From Lunularia cruciata (Eukaryota; Streptophyta; Marchantiopsida; Lunulariales; Lunulariaceae), in NCBI GenBank assembly GCA_948567375.1, contig OX419755.1, positions 55,756,291 through 55,820,290 on the forward strand: a DNA stretch of 64,000 nucleotides, read 5' to 3'. The notes under the pieces are model-generated. The model searched no databases and was not told the DNA's origin. It was given only the letters and a program-made list of their open reading frames with translations. This document shows, piece after piece, positions 33,700 to 46,082 of this stretch. Positions within the stretch are counted from its first letter, which is position 1, and every line of letters begins with the position of its first letter. The position numbers and the translations under genes are program-made.

Positions 33700-36600
33700 A
33701 GCTAATCACACACTAATTCACTGCTGTTCACTGACGTCAGTACTGTCTAATTGTTGCAGGTATGTAAGTGAACTTAATTTCGGTTTTAATTTTTCTGACT
33801 GACACAAGTCTGGAATCTTATCCATGTTTCTTAGGTTATAAAACTACAAAAACTACAGTCGACTCTCTCTAAAAATTAGTTCTATAGTCGTCATTTTCTC
33901 TAAATGTTGTAGATTTCAGTAGGCTCGTGTCGGGAACAAACGAAGAAAAGGTGTGCTTTTATGAAAATGCTTTACCCCGAATTAATTCTGTCCCCTAAAT
34001 ATTATTTGTAAATATTTTCAAACTGTAAATTAATAATCACTAGATAAAACAATTTGAATTCACTAGAGTACTTTCCTGATACCTTCCTTATTGGTGCTAT
34101 CCTTTCCCTGAGGGTGATGACTTTAAAACTATGCACACGGAATACCAAGAATTTGATAGAATGTTTTCCATGGCGATATCGACTAATGAGAAAGCAGGTT
34201 CTCCTTGATAAATGGAAGAGGGTCTCTACCCATGAACAACTCCTATCAGCGACCGTCCAAAAGAACTCGTTGAGAGGCAAAGTGAACTTCTTAAACAATA
34301 ATGTACCTTCCATTAAGTGATTGAGTTGATTAAAATTATTCAGCCATGATTTAACGGTATGATTATTTACTTGAGGTGATAAAGAAAATACAGTCAGTAC
34401 TACTTGAATCAAGCAAAGTTATTTAACATGATTTTACAGTATTATTATTCACTTGTGATGGCAAAGAATACAAAGATTGGACAAACACTCCAAGACCACT
34501 TATAGTGGGTCATAAGAGAAAGTCCATTTATTGCGGATCATAAGAGAAAGGGAGAGCACACAAGGAAGATAAGCAAGAATGAATAGAGAGAGTGTTCCTC
34601 TCATGTATATATAGTATAACATGTATATCCTAAACCCTAATACAAGTATACTGTGAGAACAAAATCACTATGAGCTTCCCATTAATAATGCTAATTGTTA
34701 CTTATTGACTTGAGTAAAGTTATTTAACCTTGGGCTAATGGTATAATTATTTATTTGAGATTCCATCCATAAGAAAATATGTTGTCCTATTTTCTACTAC
34801 TTCAACCAAACATAGTTATTTAACCATGATTTACTAGCATATTTTTCCACTTCATATATCATACCACGTAGGTTTTAGCAATTAATCACATGTTATTTAT
34901 AAACACATCCAAACTAACTCAAAGATTCAGTTTTGTTTCAAAATCAATTTTTCATTAAATTCAAAGAAAACCTTTTGAAATAAAAAATATATATTTCAAG
35001 CTTTCTTGGTTGTTTTATGCATGTTTTAAAATTTTGTGATGTTCCTCCAAGATAAATGGCAAGGTTCTAAGGCTTTTTGGATGATATGGTAGTAATTTTA
35101 TAATCCTTTTCATATTTCTTGTAGAAAGTTTTTAGTATGTTTTATCTTTTTCTTGACCAAAAAATCCTTTGAGAAGCCAAGGTTATTTTCTTTTAATATA
35201 CAAATATACTTAGAGTATACAAACTATAAATTTAGAAGGTTCCTTATCATCCATTACTAGTTTAAAGTTATGAATAGCTCAAAAGCATTATTTTATATGT
35301 CAATTGAGTTATCTTCACCATGCTTTATATAGAATCATTATCTTAAGCATACCACATGTACCTTTCATTGCTTTAAATTACATTACTTTGCTAGCATTTT
35401 CTTGTTTCCAAATTTGTATCCTTGCTCTCCAATAATAGCATTCTAATTTAGGTTAATTATCCTTGTGGGTTGGATCTCAAGCTTCTTGAGATTGTCATAC
35501 TTTGGGACTCTCTTTTATTAATTTATTCTCAACATATTTTACTATAAAAAATACAATGTGTAACCTTAGATTCAAGTTCCTCTTCTTTAAGCATCATCCA
35601 AACTTACATAGACTTAGGTGATGATCACATATATGATGTCAATATATTAAACAAATTTGAGCTCTCCTATATAATAGAACCTAATTTAAACTCAAAATCT
35701 GAAATTGCACACATAAATTTTAACATATTGCTTATAATGCATCTATAACTTGCACAATAGCCAAATAAGATTGAATCTAAACATTAAATATATCACAATG
35801 CTATCTAGTGCACAAGAATTGATGTTAAATAATAGATAGTCTATTAAATATAATTCATATAAGATTAAGGAAAAAGTTAATTCACTAAAGTCTATTAGTT
35901 GTGGTATATGGTTAGACAATGACCATGGTCTAAGAATGGCCTATTTTTTAAAATACAATCCCAATTTATAATTAGAAAACTTCTTTAAGATTTTGCATCA
36001 TTAAAGCTATAACTTCTTCTTTTTTAAGAGGCTATAACTTCTTCTTTTTTAAGAGTAGCTTTAAGTGAGTTAACATTATCTTTGCAAAAAGAATAAGTAA
36101 ATTGTAAATAATGAAAATAAATTATAAAAAATTACACATTGCCCCCCATAATTTCCACTAATTAACCATCATAGCCATAACCTTGGAAACAACATCAATA
36201 AAAACTCCATTCAAGTGATGATGAATATAGATATGCACTTATCATTAATCATATTGAAATTGATAATGAATGTATGTATTCCTGGATGCCCACTATACCT
36301 TTCTCTTTTAAACTAAGAGAGAAAGTTTCGTAAACTCAAATGCTCTTATCTTATCTCTACAAAGAGAAAAATTTTGCTTAAGCAATAATCATAGTATCTA
36401 AAAGCACAACATACTTACTTTCTATGGATTTAAGTTTCTTTCACATTGTTTTTGCTAGCACTTTGTATCTCTTTTCACTTTTAAATAATAGGTTTATACA
36501 TTTGATTCAACCACTTCTTATACGTTTATATTGGAAGATCTTTGAGATTTTAATGATTTTATCTCTCTTCATTATTTATTCTCAACTAAATTCAAATTCA

Positions 36601-38286
36601 CTACAACTATATGTGTGAAGAGATAGGACATGCACCTTGAGATACAAGTCTTTTTTCTTTAGCATCGATTAAAGTTATATAATCTTTAGCAATGCTCCAT
36701 TCAGTAACACTAAAAGTTAAATTTAAAACTGTCATAAATACCAAACGTAATATGAAGTTTCAATTCTCATGAATATTGGACATAAAAAACATTTATTTTG
36801 CTTTTAATATATCTTTAACTTATTAAATTTGAAAACCAATTAAATGAAACCAAAAGATAAATTCTGGATATAACTTCATTGCCTTTTTTCTTGATATAAA
36901 TAGTTAGTAAGAATAATAATTATTGGTATTATATTCTACATTTATTTAAATTTTATGAAAATGATGATCAAAATAAGAAAAATGTGAGTTTAAGATAGTT
37001 CGTCAATGTCAAACAAATTTTTAAATACAATAATTATCCAAAGATGATCTAATGTTATGATTAGAAAAACTGTTATAAGTTTTTTTCATCATTAAACTCA
37101 CAATTTACACACTTTTAACAATAGAAATTTTTAATTGAGGAAACACAATCCATGTAAAGTTTAAAAGTAAACATCAAACAAACAAAAATTCTCTATTTCA
37201 TCAATTTCAAATCACCTTTATTAGTGTGAGATTATCTCTCTCTATCAATCGTTATGGCAATAAACTTGGGAAAAAATCCCTTCAACTTTATACATGACCT
37301 TGCATGATGGATATAGATAAACACTAATCTATTCATCATATCTAAGCTATGATGAATAAGGATATATATAAATATTAATTAATATATTATTCTTTTAATC
37401 CACTTACAAATTTTTCTTTGCAAAAGTCATAAACTAATATAGGAAAACATAGAAAAGAGTTTTAAAACAAATTCCATAAGAAATCAATCCAAATGTTTCT
37501 CAATCATATATTTAACTCATTTTCAAATATTTTTGTACAATCCTCAATCTTATAGTTTGATAATTTAAGAACTCATTCAAAAAATGGTTATACAACTCTT
37601 AAAATTCAAGAGTATGATTCTTTTTGTATCTTTGTTTGCAAGTCTAGATTAAACACATCTAAAGTCATAAATCTTAAATTGTTATAACATAAGAGCAATA
37701 TATTTACTACCTTTAAAAACACTCTATTGAATAATTTGTTTCCAACTCTTTAAATTAATAAAATACACTTGGTTGTATGGAGATATTTATGTATTATTGT
37801 AGAAAATTAAGATAATATTATTTATATAGTAAATGGACATAAGTCAAATTAATTGATGTTCAAACCATTCCTTGAGTATAAACTTATATAATTTAGAAAC
37901 CTAGCATTCATTAAGTATAATATTTCAATATAACTTTTGCATTCTCCTTATCATCACTATGTATAAATATATCAAAGAATGCATTGATCAACATGCATTT
38001 TACTAAACATTTAAGATGACTGAAGTATAAAATCCTTAAGAATAGATTTCTAAATGTGGAATTTTCATATATGGGCCATTTAAAAATTTTATTTGGAAAA
38101 ATGGGCAAATTGTTGATTAAAAATATCCACCAAGCTAACCCCAACCTCATGATCCAACACATCACATTGTGCACGTCTTTATAAACTATTCAGGTTGCTC
38201 CATGCAACAAGGCATCTTCACATAGTGATTTTGTCTGCATTTCTTGCAAACCACAACATGCACTTGCTTGAGCCTACCTTCCACTA
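33700..38286. other. AT-rich stretch without recognisable genes
   Basis: Strongly AT-rich, many poly-A/T runs, no open frame with family resemblance and no LTR ends found. A short exact tandem duplication (GGCTATAACTTCTTCTTTTTTAAGA, about 24 bp) lies at 36005-36055. It may be decayed transposon or heterochromatic spacer. Confidence 0.5.
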
Positions 38287-38909
38287 TCATCGGCATATCT
38301 TCAATGCCTTAGATTTCACTAGCAAGAGGCGGCACATGTGCTTGTGGCATTGTAGGCATGTCATGTGCGTCTTGCTATGAGCATTGAACGCGACTTGCCA
38401 TCGCATTTTGTTCACTGCAAGTTGCTTTGTTGTGGCCCTTAACCTCACATTGGCCACATGTATACTAGTCTTTTGTGCTGACTTTGCCTCTTGACCGTAG
38501 CCTTTTTGATTTTGGCTTATTGGCCTTTTGTGTAATGTTGGACAGTTTGGACACACCATAAGAGGGAAGGTCATTACACAACATAGGCATCATTGATGTA
38601 CCATAAGTGGACTGCAAAGCAACCATTAGGTAGGAGCTTGCCATAAAAGATGTTGATGCAAGGCTCGCTTTGGCAATTGCACAAGCAACATGCACGCAAG
38701 GGAACTGATATTCTTCAAAAGCTTTGCAACTATAGGTTTGTGACTTGAGATCCATATAGATTTTTGCTTCTATCTATTGGGTGTATTACTTTAAAACCAA
38801 GAAGCAAGAATTGCACCACTTGATATTGCTAGCTCTTGCATTTCAATTCATTGTAGCATTGCATTGTGGATTATGGGATGGTTGTATTGACTTGTGCATA
38901 CAAGCTATG

Positions 38910-39494
38910 TGTAATACTAATAGTTAGACATGTTATCTAGAGGTGAAAATTAGCTTTGTAACATTTAGAAGGATATTGTGCATGATTTTCTAATTAGATC
39001 AGATAGAGGCATCACCAAAATAGTACTTTTACTAATAGGGTAGAATTCAAAAATAGCCTAAAAACTCTAGAGCTAATTTTAGAGGCCTAAACGGATAAAT
39101 TAGGCCTTAAAAATGAACATAATTCTTCTCCTTTGGGAAAAAGCATTTCCTTCTTCCCCATGATTTGTCTCATCAAGAGCTTTACAATAGTACCTCATCT
39201 ACATGATTTTGAGCTTCCTACAAAAATATTCCCTAAAGATTCTCTTTGATCAAACTTGCTTGACCAACTAGATAGGAGAAGGACTGACATGTCACCATCC
39301 AAGCAACTAATCTAATGGTGGAGCTTGTTGACATATCACCAATCCATGTATCTGATCCAAGGGTAGAGCTTCTTTGGAAGGGGTCCTCTTTGCTATATAA
39401 TAAAGAGTATGTGCTTCTTTGAGAGCACCAAGGTATTGAGTGTGAAACTTGTGTTTTCTCTGTTGTAGAGTTCTCTTGTCCTTAGAGTATTACA
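38910..39494 (+). repeat. Family E solo LTR, copy E1 (585 bp)
   Basis: TGTAATACTAATAG...GAGTATTACA, related to 47796-48511. It lies between the SWIM and core parts of the MULE. Flanks CTATG / CTTTA do not form a clean duplication. Confidence 0.7.
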
Positions 39495-41243
39495 CTTTAC
39501 ATTTGAAACATTAGCTCTACAACTTGGGATACCCATCCGTTGAAATTTTTTGAATATGAGCCATTGCACAACTTTTCAAGCCAAGAGTTGGTGTCCTCGG
39601 CTAAATTGGACGTCATCGTGCCATATCACACAGTTGGAAAGTGTGATCTTGCACACTTTATGATGTCACAACCAATCAAGTAGTTAGTCACAAGTGGATT
39701 TTCCAAGCAGATGACTTGGATTGCTACTTCATGCTCCCTTATCATCAGTGCCTTTGCTGCCATCCACATCTTGCACTTAAACATTGACTTAAAACTTGCA
39801 TTCACATTCTTTTCAAGGTGTATGTACAAACTGACTTGTGTGATTCTTGCAAGATAATGCATTGTGCATTATGCAAGCCCATTTTGCAATCATGCATGAG
39901 AATGAGGCCTGGCTGCCCAACCTTTTGAATTGAAGCTCTCAATTTCTGAAGGAAAAACACCCAATTTGCTTTATTCTTGATAGGTACAATGCAAGTGCAA
40001 AGTGGAACAATATGGCCTTTTGTGGTACCCACATTTTTTGTTTTCTTCTATTTTGTTAGAGTTTTTGAAGAAGAAGTTAGTAATAAAGCCAAATTATGAA
40101 GGAAAGGATGCACGGGGTGTGTCTTTGGATTAAACCTAAAGAACTTGACTTTGGGTCGGAAAGCAAATACTCAAATGAAAGCTACAAAGACACAAGTCCA
40201 AAGAAGTACTTGTCTTTGGACCAGGAAGCAAATGCCAATATGAAGATGGTCTAACAACCTTTCTATGTGGCAAGAAAGTACACTGCAAGAAACGGTAGAG
40301 GTAGGAGAAGCATGCCGTGATAGTGATAGGAAAGCAACACGTAAAAGAAGGAGGAGTTGATTTTGAAATTGACTAAAGAATGACTGCACTTTGGGGTAAT
40401 ATAAAATTTTGATTGCATAGGGGGAGATCAAATATGTCAAGTAGATATCTTGTTCCTCTAAGTAGTTGTCTTGTGTGTCAAGAAGCCGATTGACAGTGAA
40501 TTTTCTGAAGTCTAGAAGGGGTTAGAGTGTTGCGTCTAGGAGAGGGAATAGTTTTTTAGTGCTTAAGAACAAGAGCTCAAATCATAGCAAAGAAGGTTAA
40601 TGCACTTGCAGTAAGGAGCTTTGCAATTTGGAGGTTAGATGTCTTAGCAAGGATTGAAGTCTTGAATAGACTTTGTATTACATTTTTAGCCTAGAATTGG
40701 AATTTTAGTTTCCCATGAGCATGACAGAGATAGCTACTAGTAATTGTGAGGAAGGCCTTGAAGTCAAGGGGAAGAGAGGAAATCCCGCTTGATGGACTAA
40801 GTTGGATTGGAGGTTAGTATTGGGGAAGGAAGCAGGAGAGGCAACTAGAATCACTTTCTATTGGAAGTGTGATGCTGTAGAGGAGACCGTAGAAATTTGA
40901 AATGTGTTCTTTGCTCCGTGTATGACTAATAGCTACAGGGTGGAGTCCTATTGGGACCCAATTAAACAAAGCATCATTGGAGTGATAATGGCCATGTTCA
41001 AACCTAAATGAATGACCTATGCAAATATGTAGCAGGCTGTCTTCTTTTTCAGTTGTTTGCCAGAGTGAAGGTGAACTATGCATAGTGCTTCCACCAAAAA
41101 ACAAGGCATATGGTTGTCAAGTAGAGAAATAATTCACCTCCACATTATTTTTCACCTTTTGCAACACACTTCTACTTTGGGTTAAATTTATTGACCACAA
41201 AGGAGATGCAACGTATGGTGTCACATTTCTATCCTGACCTACA

Positions 41244-42110
41244 ATGAGAGGCAGACAAAGGAGAGCAACACTACATGACGCACCTATGAGCCATGATCAC
41301 TTCTGCAGAATGGGACAGCAAGAGAGGGAAGAAGTAAGACATCCAAAGACGAAGAAGCGGACTAAACTTGAAGAGAAAGAGTCACCTCAAGAACAGCGGA
41401 AGACCCGAAGACTTACTCTACAAGGTAAGAAGGTGGTGAGAGAAGAAACTACAAAAACTGAGTCTGAAGGGGAGACAAAGTCTAGAGGAGGAGACTCAAA
41501 AGAAGCAAAGCTCATGTTACAAAGTGGCGAATCTAGAAGTGAGAATGATGGAGAAGAAGAAGTTCAACAATCGGCTAAAGCGGAAGAGGATGAAGAATTT
41601 CATGCGGTGATTGATCGTATGGAAGGAAGTGCTAATCCTTATGTAGCCCTGGTCATAGAGGAGATAAGGATCAAACAGAAGAAGGAAGACCCTGCCGGGC
41701 TGAGTTTAGTGGGTAAGGAAGAAGCAAGCTCAAATGCAATATCATTGAAGGTACGAAGATCAATGATTCGTGAGAAGGAGCTGGCGGAAGAGAAGAAGTA
41801 CAAAGATGGGGCCAAAGATAAAGAGAATCTTGACAGAGGACAGTATTTAATGCAAATTGTAACTCCATTGTTGGAGCTATTGAAAGCACAACAAAAGGTA
41901 ATCCCGCAAGACCAAAGGAAGGTGAAGAATGAGTTGCAGATAGTGAAGTCTCTGCTAGATAAAGTAAAGGGATTGCAAGAACGTGTAGCTCAAAGAGAAG
42001 AAGAAGTTGAGGAGCTTTGGGTGGATATAGTCTTGAAGAAGAAGACCTTCAAGAAGTTACAAGATAGTTTTGAAGGGGAAGAGAGATGCAGCGTCAAGCG
42101 AAAGTATTGA
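41244..42110 (+). CDS. Family D coiled-coil protein in D1 (288 aa, probably truncated)
   Basis: No known family recognised. Very rich in Lys, Glu and Arg: residues 20-115 are basic/acidic and low-complexity, and residues about 165-280 have long heptad-like stretches (LLELLKAQQKV, LDKVKGLQERVAQREEEVEEL) predicting coiled coil. It stops at 42110, but downstream frames carry the same kind of sequence to a conserved end near 42945, so the original protein was longer and is broken here. D2 shows equivalent pieces on the minus strand (56617-56817, 56173-56439, 55603-55926, 55256-55567). It could be a structural or RNA-binding element protein. Function unknown. Confidence 0.55.
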   Translation: MRGRQRRATLHDAPMSHDHFCRMGQQEREEVRHPKTKKRTKLEEKESPQEQRKTRRLTLQGKKVVREETTKTESEGETKSRGGDSKEAKLMLQSGESRSENDGEEEVQQSAKAEEDEEFHAVIDRMEGSANPYVALVIEEIRIKQKKEDPAGLSLVGKEEASSNAISLKVRRSMIREKELAEEKKYKDGAKDKENLDRGQYLMQIVTPLLELLKAQQKVIPQDQRKVKNELQIVKSLLDKVKGLQERVAQREEEVEELWVDIVLKKKTFKKLQDSFEGEERCSVKRKY

Positions 42111-42699
42111 AGGAGCAAACGATGTTGCTAAAGAAGATGAAGGAGGAAGTCAATGAAGCATGCATCAAAAGTATTCATGTGAAGGTGATGGTATTAATGA
42201 TGGAGCAGGAGTTAGAAGGCTTGAAGAAGAGTGTAGCATGGAAGGATCAAGCATGGTAGAGAGAGTTGTTGATCTGACATCAAGAAAAAGAACAATTGAG
42301 AGACTTGCTAAGAAGTGTTGAGTTATAGAGTTCTCAATATGTGGAGGAGAAGAAGATGCTTGCTGTACAAAGGTGAGTTGAGGATGTATCAAGAAGAGTT
42401 AAAGGGAGAGCAATCTCAAGGATATACATCAGAATCCGTAGGAGAAGTTTTTGGAAGATTGTGAGCAATGCTGAGCACGGAGGCTGAAGGAAGATTGGAA
42501 GAAGCAAGGCTACATGAATTAAAGTTTCTTGTGTAGGAAACTTGGAAGAGATGAGCAAAGGATGTCAATATGAACACTCTCCTGATTCATTTACGGGAGA
42601 GAGTAGATAGAACGATGTTGGAAGTAGGAGACAACATCAATGTCAGATTAGATTTAGTGAATTTAGAGTTAGGAAGAATTAGGAGTAGTGTGCAAGAAG

Positions 42700-42945
42700 A
42701 TAAGAAGTCCAAAGTTGTAGAAGTAGGAGTGCAATTGTCTTTCAATTAGTTATTTGACACTTTAGAGAAAAGTGGGTTGGAAGAAAAAGAGTTAGATAAG
42801 GTATCCACTAATGTAATTGTAGTTCAGAGTGAAGAAGTAATAGAAATAGTGAAGGATTTGGTAGTTGTAGATATAGAAGGAGAAGTGATAGGAAGATCAT
42901 TGGGTTTGGAAGCCAAAGTCAAAGTTGACATTAGATTGGAGTAGT
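42700..42945 (+). pseudogene. C-terminal segment of the family D protein in D1
   Basis: Reads KVVEVGVQLSFN, a stop, then LFDTLEKSGLEEKELDKV and EEVIEIVKDLVVVDIEGEV, ending VDIRLE and a stop. The same segment is seen in D2 (EVGVQISLDLPLEILEKDG), D3 and D4. Confidence 0.6.
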
Positions 42946-43060
42946 AACAATTTTGAGATTTGAAGAGGCAAATATGAAGAGGTGCATTGTCATTTTGGAT
43001 CTGCAGGTAGGAAGAGTTGTTAGGAAATGGTATAGTTGTTATTACTTGCCAATTGCTTCA

Positions 43061-43070
43061 TTACTTAAAG
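43061..43070 (+). promoter_or_regulatory. TATA-like box of D1
   Basis: TTACTTAAAG followed by GGAGCATTTGCAG. The better preserved copies read TATTTAAAGG (D4 52881-52890; D2 minus 55028-55037), all at about 690 bp from the 3' end in intact copies. Confidence 0.5.
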
Positions 43071-44215
43071 GGAGCATTTGCAGTGTTATGATGTTCAATA
43101 TTCCAAATTTTTTAAGATGGATAAAGTGAAGTGCTCATTTTAGTGCTGATTTCAGTGCTCGTTGCTTGAGCTTGATTCCAAGTATTATCTTTATGTTTAT
43201 ATTTGTGAGTGTTGGGAGAATTTTGAAGTGAACATAGTGTGCTTGTTGGATGTTGGATTCCAGAGCCTTTTATCTTCATTCTGTGTGTTTGATTTTAAGT
43301 GAAGTGCAATTGGAGCAATGCCTTGACAAATCTGAGAGGAATTGTAATGTTGATAGTATTTTGTAGTTGTGAGTGCAGTACAATGTTGATGTGAAACAAT
43401 TTTGATCAAGGAACTTGTGCCCTCAGTAGATGGGTAGAACACAATTCTGAGGCAAAGTCATTTTGCAGTGAAGTGCTATCTTCGGGAGAATCTGAATCAT
43501 CACAATCAAGTTTTGTTTGGACAGAATTTGTTATTTTGTGATTATGAGTGTAAGATTCATGACAAGTTGTCAAGATTGAGTGCTCATTACTCTCTTCTGG
43601 GTGTGGTTTCTACTTGAGAGATTAAAGACTCAACCAAGAAGAACTACTTGTTATTGTTTGATTTTGTATTTGACCAATTCTGACCAATATCTTTGCAGGA
43701 ACAAACTTTACTTACCTGATTACCGCAAAAGTGATATTTGCTAGGTTGTCACACCTTTGCCATCATGAGTGCATGTAGACATTATCACACCACCATATCT
43801 TGAGTGTAAGTGGCATGCATCCACACTGACCATTGGCTGGCAATGATGAAATGCTAATTTTTGCAATTGAGGACATAGAAATGACCGCTCTATAGCACTC
43901 TCTACATTTCTCTCAAACCTCCATATTGCTCCAAGGCTTTTTTTGAGTGAATTCAAAAAAAAAACCTCTAGCAACATGAAGGAGTGGTCATTTTCCAAAC
44001 CATTATTCCTCTTGCACTAATTTAAAGCTCTCCATGCTATAGAGTAAGTAGTTGTCTGCCCGTGCTGAGCACAAACTTTTGCGTGCACATCAGCCGACAT
44101 GAAGGATTTGCAGTGCACCAACAAAGGCTACCAAAGCCGAAAAATTTGATATAGAAGTGAAAGGTACCATGGTGAAAAATGCAAAATGCACAAGGTTCAA
44201 TTTACAAAAATGTAC

Positions 44216-44905
44216 TGTAACACCATTTGTGCATGAGTTTGGTATTGTGATATTTAGCTTGGTATTACAAGTACTTGAGAGATATTATTTATATAGAGAT
44301 AAAGGATGGTTCTACTTTAGTCATGATTAGCTAAAGTTAGTCATAGCTAAGATAGAGAGGACCTTACTTTAGAGGAAGTGGAGAAGATGAGCACCACTAT
44401 TTTGGATTGTAATGTGTTGACTTGGTATTATTCCTAGGAGTTTGGCTTTGAAGAAAGAGTTGAGAACTCTTGGGCCCGCAAGCCTTTTTGTTTTGGATTC
44501 TTCTTTAGTCCAAGGATAGCCCATGTGAAGGAATCCTTGACTTAGTGGTTGAGTCAAGATAAGATCACATGCTTAGGGGAATATGCCTATGTGAATGGAT
44601 ATTCCTTTCTACTTTTGACTTTACTTGAGTTTTAGCCTAGTAATTTGAGTTACTCAAGTAATTAGTAACTTTGGTACGTAACTATTTCACAGGTATATAA
44701 ACAAGGGTTGAGGAGGTACTCAACATCCTTTCATTTTCAACTATCTCTCTCTCATTGAGTTCTCTAGTGAGCAAGGTCTTGAGTCTTGGAGTGTTAGCCT
44801 TGGAGGAGTATGATGGAGTTGGGGTTCCTTGCCTTCTTAGTCCATAGTGCACTACCATAATAGCCATCAGAGCTTCACCCTGAGTGAGAGACAGGCCGGC
44901 TCACA
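44216..44905 (+). repeat. Family B solo LTR in plus orientation (690 bp)
   Basis: TGTAACACCATTTGTGC...CCGGCTCACA, the reverse complement arrangement of the B1 LTR. No internal element sequence on either side; it lies in the MULE. Flanking 4-mers are GTAC and ATAC, one mismatch from the 4-bp duplication expected for this family. Confidence 0.9.
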
Positions 44906-45124
44906 ATACAAGGCCATCCTTATGTCTGTATGTTGTTATCCTTAAGTTGCAAGTTGGCATCAATCTTGCCCTTGTGGTAGCCTTGGTAGAGGGGTAGCAA
45001 ACATCAAGCTTATGCTGTTTGTTGCACTACACATAAAAAGAGAAGCTACTACGTGTTGCATATTTGGTGAAGCAAGGAGCGCAATTCATCTATTGTGTCA
45101 AATGTTTTCAGAAGCGTCAAATAT

Positions 45125-45380
45125 ATTTAGAGACATTGAGATTCTGAGATAGAGACAATAGAGCACAATGAAAAGCAAGTGTAGCAGCAAGTGCATATGG
45201 CTATCGTCAAACTTGACCATGTTTGCAAATAAAACTCTAGAATGAGCCCATTGAGATTTTGAGCTCTACAAGAGAGCTAGAGATAATAGAGCGCAATGAA
45301 AAGTGGAGCATGTGGCTATCAACTAACTTGCCCATGTTTGCAAATTAAATTTTGAAATGAGCCCATTTCTACAAATAAAA
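45125..45380. repeat. Diverged tandem duplication of about 120 bp
   Basis: CATTGAGATT.TGAG...GATA.TAGAGC.CAATGAAAAG...TTGCCCATGTTTGCAAAT occurs near 45135 and again near 45250. Confidence 0.65.
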
Positions 45381-45489
45381 TCAGGAATTCGCCTATTTTT
45401 TCAAATAAAAGTGTAACATGGCTCATTTATGAAAATTCCCCTTTCTAAATACAAAACAAGCAACATTAGTTGACTCAATAGCCTAGCAA

Positions 45490-45643
45490 AACCTCTATTG
45501 TATTCAACAAGATTAAGTGAAGTAAAAATAGATTAAATTCAGGCAATTCATATTTTGTACATGTAGAACCTCTATTGTATTCAACAAGATTAAGTGAATT
45601 AAAATAGATTAAGGTCAGGTAATTCATATTTTTATAAAATTGG
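45490..45643. repeat. 77-bp tandem duplication
   Basis: AACCTCTATTGTATTCAACAAGATTAAGTGAA.TAAAATAGATTAA..TCAGG.AATTCATATTTT starts at 45490 and 45567. Confidence 0.85.
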
Positions 45644-46020
45644 ACATAAATACGGTTCAATAGTGCTACTAAATATTAAGATTTACAAACACCTTTAAAT
45701 AAGTTTACTAATGTTACTTTACATTTAGTGGATATATTATCACCTCTTGAGTATTATTATTTTTCCAATATTTCTCAACAAGAAACTACTAGAAAAATCA
45801 TAAAGGATATCAATATATCAACTATTAATATATCTCACAAGAGAATATAATTAAATAATAATAAAATTAGAAAAATCAACAAAAATATCAATACATAATT
45901 ACTAATATGTTTCATTAGAAAAATATAAAAAAAGACAAAAAGAGCATTTAAAAAAATTAAAAGGAAAATTTCTTATTTTGAATATTTTATATGGATCATT
46001 CTGAAATACTATTCAGTAAT

Positions 46021-46082
46021 ACTCCCACGGGAGGCTGCAGTGGGGAATCTTGGACAATGGGCAAAAGCCTGATCTAGCAATC
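46021..46082 (+). pseudogene. Mitochondrial 18S rRNA fragment (nuclear insertion)
   Basis: ACTCCCACGGGAGGCTGCAG, TGGGGAATCTTGGACAATGG and GCAAAAGCCTGATCTAGCAA are the universal small-subunit 'CTCC.ACGGGAGGCAGCAG' region. GGGGAATCTTGGACAATGGGC is the plant mitochondrial or alpha-proteobacterial version and differs from the plastid version. Only about 62 bp are present, surrounded by AT-rich sequence, with a few substitutions, so it is a nuclear mitochondrial scrap and not an rRNA gene. Confidence 0.8.

Larger units (their letters stand above)
40021..43753 (+). mobile_element. Family D element D1 (3733 bp), probable giant solo LTR
   Basis: Begins TGTGGTACCCACATTTTT and ends GGTTGTCACA; flanked by perfect 5-bp CCTTT at 40016-40020 and 43754-43758. 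Removing it with one CCTTT restores the MULE frame THDGKGHIVPL. No second TGTGGTACCC inside, no RT, protease or integrase motif. A TATA-like TTACTTAAAG lies at 43061-43070, 692 bp before the 3' end. It contains the coiled-coil ORF 41244-42110 and a conserved tail near 42715-42945. Confidence 0.8.
38287..45100 (-). pseudogene. MULE (MuDR-type) transposase pseudogene, interrupted three times
   Basis: Minus strand, 5' to 3': an N-terminal MuDR piece near 44040-44150 (SADVHAKVCAQHG, YSIAWRAL); the catalytic core start at 43755-43998 (QPMVSVDACHLHSRYGG with first Asp, then THDGKG); its continuation at 39626-40020 (HIVPLCTCIVPIKNKANW, second-Asp region LILMHDCKMGL); and a SWIM zinc finger at 38465-38755 (SCKAFEEYQFPCVHVACAI). 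Frameshifts follow the SWIM region. A B solo LTR (44216-44905), element D1 (40021-43753) and an E solo LTR (38910-39494) sit inside it. No terminal inverted repeats were found. Confidence 0.8.

Noticed and set aside
40021..43753. Family D as a CACTA, hAT or Mutator DNA transposon
   Set aside because: Duplications are 5 bp (not 3, 8 or 9), the ends are TG...CA with only a few inverted bases, and no transposase is seen; not fully excluded.
45125..45643. CRISPR-like array
   Set aside because: Only two copies of each unit, no regular spacers, plant nuclear context.
46021..46082. A functional rRNA gene or bacterial contamination
   Set aside because: Only about 62 bp match; flanks are AT-rich plant DNA without rRNA sequence.
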